A stretch of DNA of 8,427 bases. Source: Clostridiales bacterium. GTDB taxonomy: Bacteria > Bacillota > Clostridia > Lachnospirales > Lachnospiraceae. The position numbers and the translations under genes are program-made. The DNA lies in contig JAHZHG010000007.1 of assembly GCA_019420425.1 (NCBI GenBank), positions 16,153-24,579 on the forward strand, read 5' to 3'. The notes below the pieces were generated by a model. The model worked only from the letters and a program-made list of their open reading frames with translations, was not told where the DNA came from and ran no database searches. This document shows positions 1 through 6,268 of the stretch, piece after piece; position 1 is the stretch's first letter, and each line of letters begins with the position of its first letter.

Positions 1-299
1 AATATGAGGGCGTATACCACGTGCTCCATGGGGCAATTTCTCCCATGCTGGGCATAGGCCCGGGAGATATCCGGCTAAAGGAGCTGATGCAGCGCCTTCA
101 GGGCGAGGTGAACGAGGTGATCATCGCCACCAACTCCAGTCTGGAGGGCGAAACGACGGCAATGTATCTGAGCAAACTGATCAAGCCTACGGGAATCCGG
201 GTGAGCCGGATCGCCAGCGGCGTGCCGGTAGGCGGAGATCTGGAGTATATCGACGAAATGACGCTTTTGCGCGCACTGGAGGGAAGAGTGGAGCTATAG
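1..299 (+). CDS. recR: Recombination protein RecR, C-terminal part (5' end outside window)
   Basis: RecR works with RecF and RecO in the cytoplasm to load RecA at single-strand gaps. The frame is open from base 3 and begins inside the protein, so the GTG at 21 is not a start. What is seen is the second half of the Toprim domain and the C-terminal tail. It includes the stretch YHVLHGAISPMLGIGP, then EVIIATNSSLEGETTAMY, and the ending SGVPVGGDLEYIDEMTLLRALEGR, cut here to its key parts VGGDLEY and ALEGR; all are family hallmarks I recall from Bacillus RecR. The visible part is 98 residues of a protein usually near 198-200, so about half is missing, including the C4 zinc finger. It ends with TAG at 297-299, directly against the stop codon of the convergent histidine kinase gene. 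In related genomes recR commonly follows dnaX and a YbaB-type gene, which would lie upstream of this window. Confidence 0.97.
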   Translation, partial: YEGVYHVLHGAISPMLGIGPGDIRLKELMQRLQGEVNEVIIATNSSLEGETTAMYLSKLIKPTGIRVSRIASGVPVGGDLEYIDEMTLLRALEGRVEL

Positions 300-308
300 C
301 TACTCTTC
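283..308. terminator. Hairpin across the two convergent stop codons, possible bidirectional terminator
   Basis: The arms GAAGAGTGG (283-291) and CTACTCTTC (300-308) can pair over nine positions, including one G-U pair on the plus strand, with an eight-base loop. The dyad contains both stop codons, TAG at 297-299 and, on the minus strand, TAG at 302-300. The hairpin would form in either transcript. No clear run of T follows on either side, so this is not a textbook intrinsic terminator. Placement between convergent genes with no spacer is the main support. Confidence 0.3.
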
Positions 309-1724
309 TTCCTGTGTCCGCGTCAGCGTAAAAACAAAATCTGAACCTTCATCCAGGGTGCTGATCACATCCACGGACTCCCCGTGGGCCTGGATGATTT
401 CTTTTACAATAGCCAGCCCAAGGCCGGTTCCGTTCTTGTTGCGGCCCCGGGAGCGGTCGGTTTTGTAAAATCGATCCCATATCTTGGCAATATTTTCCTG
501 AGCAATTCCAATCCCGCTGTCCTTTATGGATACCAGTACTTTATTTTTCCGGGAGGTGACATCGATATCCACGGCAGAGCAGTCGTGGCTGAATTTTATT
601 GCATTATCCAGAAGATTATAGACTGCCTGATGGATTTTTTCCCGGTCAGCGTAAACCATCATCTGCGGTTCATCCGTATTCAGGCGAATCGTGATTTCCC
701 GGGAGGTACAGATCCCCTCAAAGGAAACGGCCGTCTCCCGCAGCAGAGTATTGATATCAAAGCTGGAGTATTCCAGAACAAATTTCTGGTCGTCGTACTG
801 GGACAGGGTGAGCAGGCTGTTGGCCAGCCGGTTCAGCCGTTCCGCCTCAGAAAGTACGATTTTCAGATAGCGCTCCTGCATTTCCGGGGGAATCGTTTTG
901 TCTAATATGGCTTCCACATATCCCATGATGGAGGTCAGGGGCGAGCGCAGGTCATGGGAAATATTAGAAATCAGATCCCGACGGGATTCTCCGGAGTCGC
1001 CCAGAGCTCCGGCTATATCCTTCATGGTGGTACACAGCTGGCCGAACTCTGAGCTGTCCGTATAGGGAACCGGACAGTTGAGATTTCCGTTGGCAAATTC
1101 TCCGGCCGTATTCAGCGTCAGCTTAAGCGGACGATAGAAAATAATGTACACGGCAAGGACCAGCAGGGAAGACAGCAGAAGAATAATCAGTGCGGTAATG
1201 TAGCAGGAGGTCAGGGCAGACCCTTTTTCTGATGAAAAGTGGCTTAACGGATAATGGACGGCAATATAGCCCAGCGTCTGGTAATCGGAGATGACCGGAG
1301 CCAGAACACTGAGGGTTTTTTCCGTGAAGGAGCGGTGAAACGTACCGACCTGATAATAGGAGCTGTCCAGAGAAAGTGATTCAAAATCAGGAATAAAAAG
1401 CTGGCTCTGGGATGAAGAGGAGGGATCGGTGCTCAGCAAAACAAGACCGGATGGGTCGATCACCCAGATCTGGCCGTGGGGATATGCGCTCATCGCGGTA
1501 AGGCTTGCTGAAAGCTCCGCCAGGTCACCGGAGTAGTCAGTCATATAAGAGATAACACTTTTACTGGAAGCGATATCCGTCGCTTCACAGTAGATATCTT
1601 CCGCATTCTCTTCCATCAGATTATTTGTTACGATGGGAGGCATAATTATCCGGATCCCCAGGCAGCTGATCAGGACAAACAACAGATACGAAAACAGCAT
1701 TTTTTGAAAGCTGGAAAGCTTCAT
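300..1724 (-). CDS. Membrane sensor histidine kinase (HAMP, HisKA, HATPase)
   Basis: A 474-residue two-component sensor kinase that should autophosphorylate and pass phosphate to the regulator encoded just upstream. Residues 8-30 form a first membrane helix; 31-172 are a predicted extracytoplasmic sensor with a Cache/PAS-like feel (GQIWVIDPSGLVLLS near 84-98); 174-197 are a second helix. A HAMP linker follows (about 197-245, Pro199), then the HisKA H-box SNISHDLRSP with phospho-acceptor His257. The ATPase domain has the N box (Asn370, Asn374), the DSGIGI G1 box (402-407), an F box (WDRFYKTD, 416-423) and the GTGLGLAI G2 box (432-439). The chosen ATG (1724-1722) overlaps the regulator stop in an ATGA and has GAGGTG (1738-1733) eight bases before it. 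An in-frame ATG at 1778 lies inside the regulator and would add 18 unlikely residues. The four-base overlap suggests translational coupling. All catalytic boxes are intact. The signal sensed is not evident from sequence; cell-envelope or ion sensing is typical of such kinases but is only a guess. Confidence 0.95.
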   Translation of the reverse strand: MKLSSFQKMLFSYLLFVLISCLGIRIIMPPIVTNNLMEENAEDIYCEATDIASSKSVISYMTDYSGDLAELSASLTAMSAYPHGQIWVIDPSGLVLLSTDPSSSSQSQLFIPDFESLSLDSSYYQVGTFHRSFTEKTLSVLAPVISDYQTLGYIAVHYPLSHFSSEKGSALTSCYITALIILLLSSLLVLAVYIIFYRPLKLTLNTAGEFANGNLNCPVPYTDSSEFGQLCTTMKDIAGALGDSGESRRDLISNISHDLRSPLTSIMGYVEAILDKTIPPEMQERYLKIVLSEAERLNRLANSLLTLSQYDDQKFVLEYSSFDINTLLRETAVSFEGICTSREITIRLNTDEPQMMVYADREKIHQAVYNLLDNAIKFSHDCSAVDIDVTSRKNKVLVSIKDSGIGIAQENIAKIWDRFYKTDRSRGRNKNGTGLGLAIVKEIIQAHGESVDVISTLDEGSDFVFTLTRTQEEE

Positions 1725-2425
1725 CGGTTTTTCACCTCGAATTTGTAGCCGATTCCCCATACAGTTGCCAGTGACCATTGATCTGTATCTTTAATTTTTT
1801 CCCGAAGCCGCTTGATATGTACGTCTACGGTCCGGGTATCGCCAATATACTCGTAGCCCCAGATGTGATCCAGAAGCTGTTCGCGGGTGAATACCTGATT
1901 GGGAGAGGCTGCGAGGAAATACAGCAGCTCCAGCTCCTTGGGCGGCATATCCACGTCCTTGCCTTTATAGGTGACGGAGTAGTTGGTCTGATTCACAATC
2001 AGATCAGGGTATTCCACATATTTTCCGGTGGGCTTGGCGGCGACGGACTTGTCCGGCTGAAAACGCCTGAGCACAGCCTTTACCCGGGCCACCAGCTCCT
2101 TGGAATCAAAGGGCTTGATGATATAGTCGTCCGCGCCCAGCTCCAGCCCCAGCACCTTGTCGAAAATCTCGCCCTTGGCGGAGAGCATAATAATCGGCAC
2201 AGAAGAATGGGTCCTGAGCTGGCGGCAGACCTGATAGCCGTCCATGCCGGGAAGCATCAGATCCAGAAGGATCAGATTGGGCTGGTAGGAGTCGAATTCC
2301 CGGATAGCGGATTCCCCGTCATAGACGGTCCTGGTCTCAAAGCACTCTTTGGTCAGGTAGAGTGAGATCAATTGTGCGATATTGGCGTCGTCATCGACGA
2401 TCATGATTTTCTGCCGGTTGATCAT
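1721..2425 (-). CDS. OmpR/PhoB-family response regulator (REC + winged helix)
   Basis: A 234-residue DNA-binding regulator and presumed partner of the kinase that overlaps it. The receiver domain (about residues 3-117) has the acidic cluster VDDD (11-13), phospho-acceptor Asp55 in LILLDLMLPGMDG, the switch residue Ser82 in MLSA, Tyr101 and the invariant Lys104 in IIKPF. The C-terminal winged helix (about 137-230) has PPKELELLYFLA, the REQLLDHIWGY helix and the recognition helix DTRTVDVHIKRLREKI, standard for the PhoB/OmpR subgroup. I prefer the ATG at 2425 because GGGAGATGA (2439-2431) sits about nine bases before it. The ATG at 2434 lies within that sequence with no spacing, and would add only three residues. 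The mutS2 stop is 23 bases upstream and I see no convincing promoter in between, so the gene probably shares the mutS2 transcript. The target genes are unknown; a 7-4-7 direct repeat in the divergent region is a candidate site. Confidence 0.96.
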   Translation of the reverse strand: MINRQKIMIVDDDANIAQLISLYLTKECFETRTVYDGESAIREFDSYQPNLILLDLMLPGMDGYQVCRQLRTHSSVPIIMLSAKGEIFDKVLGLELGADDYIIKPFDSKELVARVKAVLRRFQPDKSVAAKPTGKYVEYPDLIVNQTNYSVTYKGKDVDMPPKELELLYFLAASPNQVFTREQLLDHIWGYEYIGDTRTVDVHIKRLREKIKDTDQWSLATVWGIGYKFEVKNR

Positions 2426-2448
2426 TAGCTTCATCTCCCGTGTTGTAT

Positions 2449-4761
2449 TTACTTAAATTCTACAATAGTTACTCCGGCATCTCCTTCACCGAATTCGCCG
2501 AGACGGTAGCTTTTTACATATTTCAGCTTCCGCAGATAATTGTGTACGGCCTTGCGCAGCGCTCCGGTGCCTTTGCCATGTACGACGCGGACGCTGGGCA
2601 GGTGGGCGATGTAGGCATCGTCCAGATATTTGTCCAGCTCAGACAGAGCCTCATCCACGGTTTTTCCCAGAAGATTGATTTCCATGGAAACGGAGGCGGA
2701 CTTGGACATCTTGATTTTACCGGTTCCGGTTTTCTGGAAGGTCGGGCCCCTGTTCGGGCTTTCTTCGATTTTTTCCAGATCGCGGATGTTCACCTGGGAG
2801 CGGAGAATGCCCATCTGGACAAACAGGTCGCCCTTCTGGTTGGGCAGAGTGCTTACCGTGCCCTGCAGGTTCATACTGAGCACCTTTACGGTGTCGCCGA
2901 GATGCAGATCCTTAGCGGACAGCTCTTTTTTCGGTTTCTTTTCCTTCAGCTCTGTCCTGGCGGATACCTTGGACAGCTGCTCACGCAGCTTTGTACGCTC
3001 CTGCTCCATCCGTTTGGCCGTACCGGATTCCTGGCTGTATTTGTGGAAGTTGCGGATGGTTTCGTCGGCGTAATCCTTGGCCTCCTGGAGGATTTTGCGG
3101 GCCTCCTCGCGGGCTTCGCGCAGAATTGTCTCCCGGCTGTTTTCCAGCCGCTCCTCTTTGCGTGCCAGGCGCTGTTTCAGCTGCTCCACATCCTGCCGGG
3201 TGCTCTCCAGCTGTTCGTGCTCCTGCTCGATGGCTGCACGGCTGTCCTCCAGGCCGGCAATTACGTCCTCAAAGCTCTCGTCTTGTTTTCCGATATAGCC
3301 CCTGGCCTCCTCAATGATATAGGCAGGCAGGCCGAGCTTTTCCGAAATAGCAAAGGCGTTGCTCTTTCCGGGAACGCCGATCAGCAGGCGATAGGTGGGA
3401 CGCAGGGTCTCTACGTTAAATTCGCAGCAGCCGTTTTCCACACCCGGAGTGGAGAGGGCAAAGACCTTCAGCTCGCTGTAATGGGTGGTGGCGATGGTGC
3501 GTATCCCCCGGCGGTGCAGGCTGGAGAGAATGGCGATGGCCAATGCGGCGCCCTCGGTGGGATCGGTACCTGCGCCCAGCTCGTCAAACAGCACAAGGGA
3601 TTTTTCATCGGCATTTTCCCAGAAGGAAACAATATTGGTCATATGGGAGGAGAAGGTACTGAGGCTCTGCTCAATACTCTGCTCATCCCCAATGTCCGCA
3701 AAGATTTCGGTGAACAGGGCAAGCTCTGACCGGTCAAAGGCCGGAATATGCAGGCCGGACTGGCCCATCAGGGAGAACAGACCTACGGTTTTCAGGGAAA
3801 CGGTCTTGCCTCCGGTGTTGGGGCCGGAGATGACCAGCAGCTGAAAATCCTCACCCAGACGGATATCCACGGGAACCACCTTTTTGGGATCGAGAAGAGG
3901 ATGACGGCCCTTTTTAATCCGGATACGCCCTTCCTCATTATAGACCGGTTCGGAACCCTGGTAGCTCTTGGAAAGCTGTGCCCTTGCAAAAATAAAATCC
4001 AGCTCGATCAATACGGTCACGTCGGTATGCAGCTCCTCGGTGTGCTCGCCGGCCAGCTGGCTCAAGGTAGCCAGAATGACCTCGATCTCCTTGGCCTCCT
4101 TCAGCTCCAGCTCCCGAAGCTCGTTGTTCATCCGCACAACAGCCATTGGCTCGACAAAGAGCGTGGAGCCGGTGGAGGACTGGTCGTGAACCATACCGGG
4201 AACCTGCCCTTTGTGTTCGGTCTTTACCGGCAGGCAGTACCGACCGTCGCGCATGGTGATCACGGCGTCCTGCAGATAGGTGCGGGCAGAGCCGTTAACC
4301 ATAGAGGTCAGCTGGGAGCGGATGCGCTCATTGGTCAGCGTCATCTGGCGGCGGATCTGCTTTAAGTTGGCACTCGCGTCGTCGGCTATCTCATCCTCGG
4401 AGAGAATGCACCGGCGTATCTCGGCGGCTACCGGAGTCAGCGGGGCAAGGGCGGAGAACAGCGCATCCAGGGAATCCTCCTCGCCCTCGGCCACATCTCC
4501 CCGTGAATAAGCCTTTACGCGGGAGCAGTTTTCCAGCAGGCTGCAGACCCTGAGCAGCTCGTCTATTCCCAGGGTACTGCCGATCTCCAGACGCTTCAGC
4601 GAGCCGCGGATATCGGTGACACCGGAAAAGGAAAGACTGCCTTTCTGATAAATCCGGCGCAGGGCGTCGCTGGTCTCTGTCTGCATCCGGCGGATCTCCT
4701 GAAGATCGCAGGACGGGGTCAGAGAACGGCAGAGGGCCTTCCCCGGTGCGGAGCCGGCCAT
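2449..4761 (-). CDS. mutS2: Endonuclease MutS2 with Smr domain; 5' end disrupted by apparent frameshift
   Basis: MutS2 is a cytoplasmic ABC-type ATPase. In Bacillus subtilis it binds collided ribosomes and splits them (ribosome rescue); in Helicobacter and Thermus it limits recombination. The 770 residues from the first in-frame ATG show an N-terminal core with a clamp-like helical region, Walker A GPNTGGKT (313-320), the signature loop SLSTFSSHM (367-375), Walker B LVLFDELGAGTD (389-400), and the conserved ATTHYSELK (424-432). A long charged coiled coil (about 500-610), a KOW-like segment (617-665) and a C-terminal Smr domain (693-770) with HGKGTG (728-733) follow. The usual length is near 785-790; about 20 N-terminal residues are missing here. 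They are encoded upstream (4762-4820), partly in another frame; see the separate entry. The ATG at 4761 has no visible ribosome binding site. In the Smr domain the usual D-L-[HR]-G motif reads NLLG (696-699). The regulator and kinase genes follow closely, suggesting an operon. Confidence 0.95.
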   Translation of the reverse strand: MAGSAPGKALCRSLTPSCDLQEIRRMQTETSDALRRIYQKGSLSFSGVTDIRGSLKRLEIGSTLGIDELLRVCSLLENCSRVKAYSRGDVAEGEEDSLDALFSALAPLTPVAAEIRRCILSEDEIADDASANLKQIRRQMTLTNERIRSQLTSMVNGSARTYLQDAVITMRDGRYCLPVKTEHKGQVPGMVHDQSSTGSTLFVEPMAVVRMNNELRELELKEAKEIEVILATLSQLAGEHTEELHTDVTVLIELDFIFARAQLSKSYQGSEPVYNEEGRIRIKKGRHPLLDPKKVVPVDIRLGEDFQLLVISGPNTGGKTVSLKTVGLFSLMGQSGLHIPAFDRSELALFTEIFADIGDEQSIEQSLSTFSSHMTNIVSFWENADEKSLVLFDELGAGTDPTEGAALAIAILSSLHRRGIRTIATTHYSELKVFALSTPGVENGCCEFNVETLRPTYRLLIGVPGKSNAFAISEKLGLPAYIIEEARGYIGKQDESFEDVIAGLEDSRAAIEQEHEQLESTRQDVEQLKQRLARKEERLENSRETILREAREEARKILQEAKDYADETIRNFHKYSQESGTAKRMEQERTKLREQLSKVSARTELKEKKPKKELSAKDLHLGDTVKVLSMNLQGTVSTLPNQKGDLFVQMGILRSQVNIRDLEKIEESPNRGPTFQKTGTGKIKMSKSASVSMEINLLGKTVDEALSELDKYLDDAYIAHLPSVRVVHGKGTGALRKAVHNYLRKLKYVKSYRLGEFGEGDAGVTIVEFK

Positions 4762-4820
4762 CGCAGTGAGCCGGTCGATGATTTTATTGTATTCTAAACG
4801 GATAATGCTTTCTGATTCAT
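4762..4820 (-). other. Original mutS2 start and N-terminal codons, split by a one-base deletion at 4796-4798
   Basis: The ATG at 4820-4818 is preceded by AGGAAG at a normal distance (five bases, AAGTT) and is the best translation start for mutS2. It encodes MNQKALSV and then TAG (4796-4794). The following residues LEYNKIIDRLTA run in the frame of the main mutS2 ORF and join directly to MAGSAPGK. Joined, MNQKALSV + LEYNKIIDRLTA is a typical MutS2 N-terminus and would give about 790 residues. The junction is the TTT run (minus strand, 4798-4796): one more T would restore the frame. Upstream, the main frame reaches a TGA with no ATG, GTG or TTG, so no alternative start in that frame exists above 4761. 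No slippery heptamer of the usual -1 type is visible, so programmed frameshifting is unlikely. Confidence 0.8.
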
Positions 4821-4850
4821 AACTTCTTCCTGTATTTTTGGCGGTGACAA

Positions 4851-4879
4851 ATATTCATTCTGTAGTTATTTTATCACAA
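4851..4879 (-). promoter_or_regulatory. Candidate promoter of mutS2
   Basis: Read on the minus strand, TTGTGA (4879-4874) and GAATAT (4856-4851) are separated by 17 bases, resembling -35 and -10 boxes. The predicted transcript would begin near 4844, leaving a short leader of about 24 bases before the ATG at 4820. The surrounding DNA is AT-rich. Both boxes are imperfect, so this is a hand-picked candidate. Confidence 0.35.
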
Positions 4880-4890
4880 AATATGTATTT

Positions 4891-4914
4891 TGAACAGTAT
4901 TCATAGATTGTTCA
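4891..4914. promoter_or_regulatory. Inverted repeat TGAACA-N12-TGTTCA, candidate operator
   Basis: Six-base arms TGAACA (4891-4896) and TGTTCA (4909-4914) are perfect inverted copies, 18 bases apart start to start. The dyad lies between and over the boxes of candidate promoter one. It could be a site for a dimeric regulator, but six-base arms in AT-rich DNA can arise by chance. Confidence 0.25.
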
Positions 4915-4917
4915 TAA
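4900..4917 (+). promoter_or_regulatory. 7-4-7 direct repeat, candidate OmpR/PhoB-type regulator site
   Basis: TTCATAG (4900-4906) and TTCATAA (4911-4917) match at six of seven positions, separated by ATTG. The 11-base period is that of the half-sites bound head to tail by OmpR/PhoB regulators such as the one encoded at 1721-2425. The repeat ends five bases before the extended -10 of the plus-strand gene, where an activator would sit. The link to that regulator is inference. Confidence 0.3.
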
Positions 4918-4936
4918 GTTTTTGCTAAACTAAAAA

Positions 4937-4975
4937 CGGATTCGTCCGGCCGTGCAGTGTGGCCGGATCAGGAGG
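4937..4975 (+). promoter_or_regulatory. GC-rich leader hairpins abutting the AGGAGG ribosome binding site
   Basis: TCCGGCC (4945-4951) pairs perfectly with GGCCGGA (4961-4967) around a nine-base loop. The hairpin ends two bases before the strong ribosome binding site AGGAGG (4970-4975), which lies eight bases before GTG 4984. A smaller stem, CGGA (4937-4940) with TCCG (4945-4948) around a TTCG tetraloop, uses the same TCCG bases and so excludes the larger one. No T run follows, so this is not a terminator. It may tune translation or mRNA stability of the HtrA-like gene. Confidence 0.45.
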
Positions 4976-4983
4976 AACAGCAA

Positions 4984-6267
4984 GTGGAGAAACCGAAAAA
5001 ACAGCAATACGTATTTTGGGAAGAACAGGTTAGAAAGAAACCATTTTTTAAACGGAAAGGATTTAAACGGGTGGTTCGCATTATCGGATCTGGGATTCTC
5101 TTCGGTGCAGTGGCCGGAGTTGTATTTTCCATAACGAACCCATTGGCCAGAGAGGAGATTGCCGCTCTGGCTGTGCTTATGCGTAACCGTACCGATGAGG
5201 GAGCGGCGGAAACGCCGGAAACTGCCGAAAGGACAGAGACGCGGAGCATCGGCACAGAGGACAGTATCCCGGGACTGTGGGCCATGGATGTGTACCGCAC
5301 AGGATACAGGGGCGTGGTGGCAATGGCAGCGGAGGCGGAAAAGGCCATTGCCTATGTAGACGCCAAAGAAGAAGAACTGATTAACAAATTTGATGATAGC
5401 CGTATGCAGACGGCCGGGCTTGTTCTGGGAAACGATGACGAGCATTTATATGTATTGGCCAGTCTGAATGAGGAGGATGCGGGTAAAACGCTGATTGTGA
5501 CTCTGGCCGACGGTGTCCCGCGGGAGGGAAAGCTCTTTAGGAGAGACGAGTTTTCTTCCCTTTCGGTCATCCGGCTGCCGATAGAAGAGCTGGGAGACCA
5601 GGCGCTGGCACAGATCAGCCCGGCAGATTTTTATGTGGGCGACCGGATAGAAAAGGGAGAGCCGGTCATTGCCCTGGGAAGTCCCCAGAGCTACAGCGAA
5701 GCGATGGGCTCAGGAATGATTACTTCTGTGCTGAAAAACACGATTATGGACGGGGAATATTCCGTCTTTGCCACAAGTATCCCCGGAAGCACGGATGGTA
5801 CAGGAGTCCTGCTCAATCTGACCGGCCAGATTATCGGCCTGATCGTGCCTGGCTTTGGACCGCAGCAGACACAGATTTCCGTGACAGCTCTGGATGTACA
5901 GGATCTATGGTATCTGCTGGAGAGTCTCTGTGAGGATAAGGAACGGCCGTACATGGGTATTCAGGGTACTGCCATTTCCGCGGTCATGGCAGAGGAGACG
6001 GACATTCCCAGGGGAATTTATATAAAAGGGGTAGAGGCAGGATCGCCCGCCCTTCTGGCGGGCATACGCGCAGGTGATATCCTTACGTATATGGACGGTG
6101 AAGCCGTATACACCATGGATGAATATGAAAATCAGCTAAACGGGCAGGAGCCGGGAGCGGCGCTGGACGTTACGCTGGTCAGACAGACTGCAGACGGGTA
6201 TGCCGAAAAAAAGATTCGGGTTCAGCTTGAGGGCAAGCTGGGCCAAGGACAGAGAAAGAGGAGCTAA
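4984..6267 (+). CDS. Membrane-anchored HtrA-like (S1C) protein with PDZ domain, probable pseudoprotease
   Basis: A 427-residue protein with a basic cytoplasmic N-terminus, one membrane helix (about 30-50), a low-complexity linker (66-95), a trypsin-like domain (about 105-312) and a PDZ domain (about 320-416, with GSPALLAGIRAGDILTYMDG at 353-372). The GTG start at 4984 is preferred because AGGAGG (4970-4975) is eight bases upstream; the in-frame GTG at 4957 lies in the loop of a leader hairpin and has no such site. HtrA proteases normally degrade or refold damaged exported proteins. Here the fold landmarks survive: AGLVLGNDDEHLYVLAS for the strand before the catalytic His, ALGSP for the usual IGNP segment, and VLLNLTGQIIGLI after the active site. 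By hand alignment the catalytic His is Asn162, the Asp is Ser192 (SLSVIRL for DLAVxxx) and the Ser is Gly272 (TDGTG for GNSGG). It therefore probably binds rather than cuts. It ends one base before yhaM, so the two are surely co-transcribed. An annotation as active serine protease would be misleading. Confidence 0.88.
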   Translation: MEKPKKQQYVFWEEQVRKKPFFKRKGFKRVVRIIGSGILFGAVAGVVFSITNPLAREEIAALAVLMRNRTDEGAAETPETAERTETRSIGTEDSIPGLWAMDVYRTGYRGVVAMAAEAEKAIAYVDAKEEELINKFDDSRMQTAGLVLGNDDEHLYVLASLNEEDAGKTLIVTLADGVPREGKLFRRDEFSSLSVIRLPIEELGDQALAQISPADFYVGDRIEKGEPVIALGSPQSYSEAMGSGMITSVLKNTIMDGEYSVFATSIPGSTDGTGVLLNLTGQIIGLIVPGFGPQQTQISVTALDVQDLWYLLESLCEDKERPYMGIQGTAISAVMAEETDIPRGIYIKGVEAGSPALLAGIRAGDILTYMDGEAVYTMDEYENQLNGQEPGAALDVTLVRQTADGYAEKKIRVQLEGKLGQGQRKRS

Positions 6268-6268
6268 A

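Larger units (their letters stand above)
4890..4931 (+). promoter_or_regulatory. Candidate promoter region of the HtrA-like operon (two alternatives)
   Basis: Alternative one is TTGAAC (4890-4895), 17 bases, then CATAAG (4913-4918), each 4 of 6 matches to the consensus. Alternative two is an extended -10, TGCTAAACT (4923-4931), with no recognisable -35 but with a direct repeat just upstream, an arrangement often seen with an activator. Sequence alone does not decide between them. Either gives a leader of roughly 45-60 bases. Confidence 0.35.

Noticed and set aside
384..905. Plus-strand open frame of 173 codons opposite the kinase
   Set aside because: Lies over the kinase ATPase and HisKA coding region and shows no domain of its own.
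2440..3729. Long plus-strand open frame of 429 codons opposite mutS2
   Set aside because: It is an antisense shadow of the well-supported mutS2 frame; its translation is low in recognisable motifs and rich in Leu/Gly/Gln, and it has no ribosome binding site tied to it.
4794..4803. Programmed -1 ribosomal frameshift in mutS2
   Set aside because: The site GTT TAG gives poor re-pairing after a -1 slip (GTT to CGT) and lacks an X-XXY-YYZ heptamer; nothing downstream looks like a stimulator.
4892..4913. LexA/SOS box, because of GAAC and GTTC arms near mutS2
   Set aside because: The Gram-positive SOS box needs the arms four bases apart (GAAC-N4-GTTC); here they are far too widely spaced.
4957..4983. 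Upstream GTG start for the HtrA-like protein
   Set aside because: The codon sits in the loop of the leader hairpin without a ribosome binding site, whereas GTG 4984 has AGGAGG at eight bases.
4821..4983. Riboswitch or T-box in the divergent region
   Set aside because: The leader is too short and carries no conserved T-box, SAM, TPP or similar core; only simple hairpins are seen.
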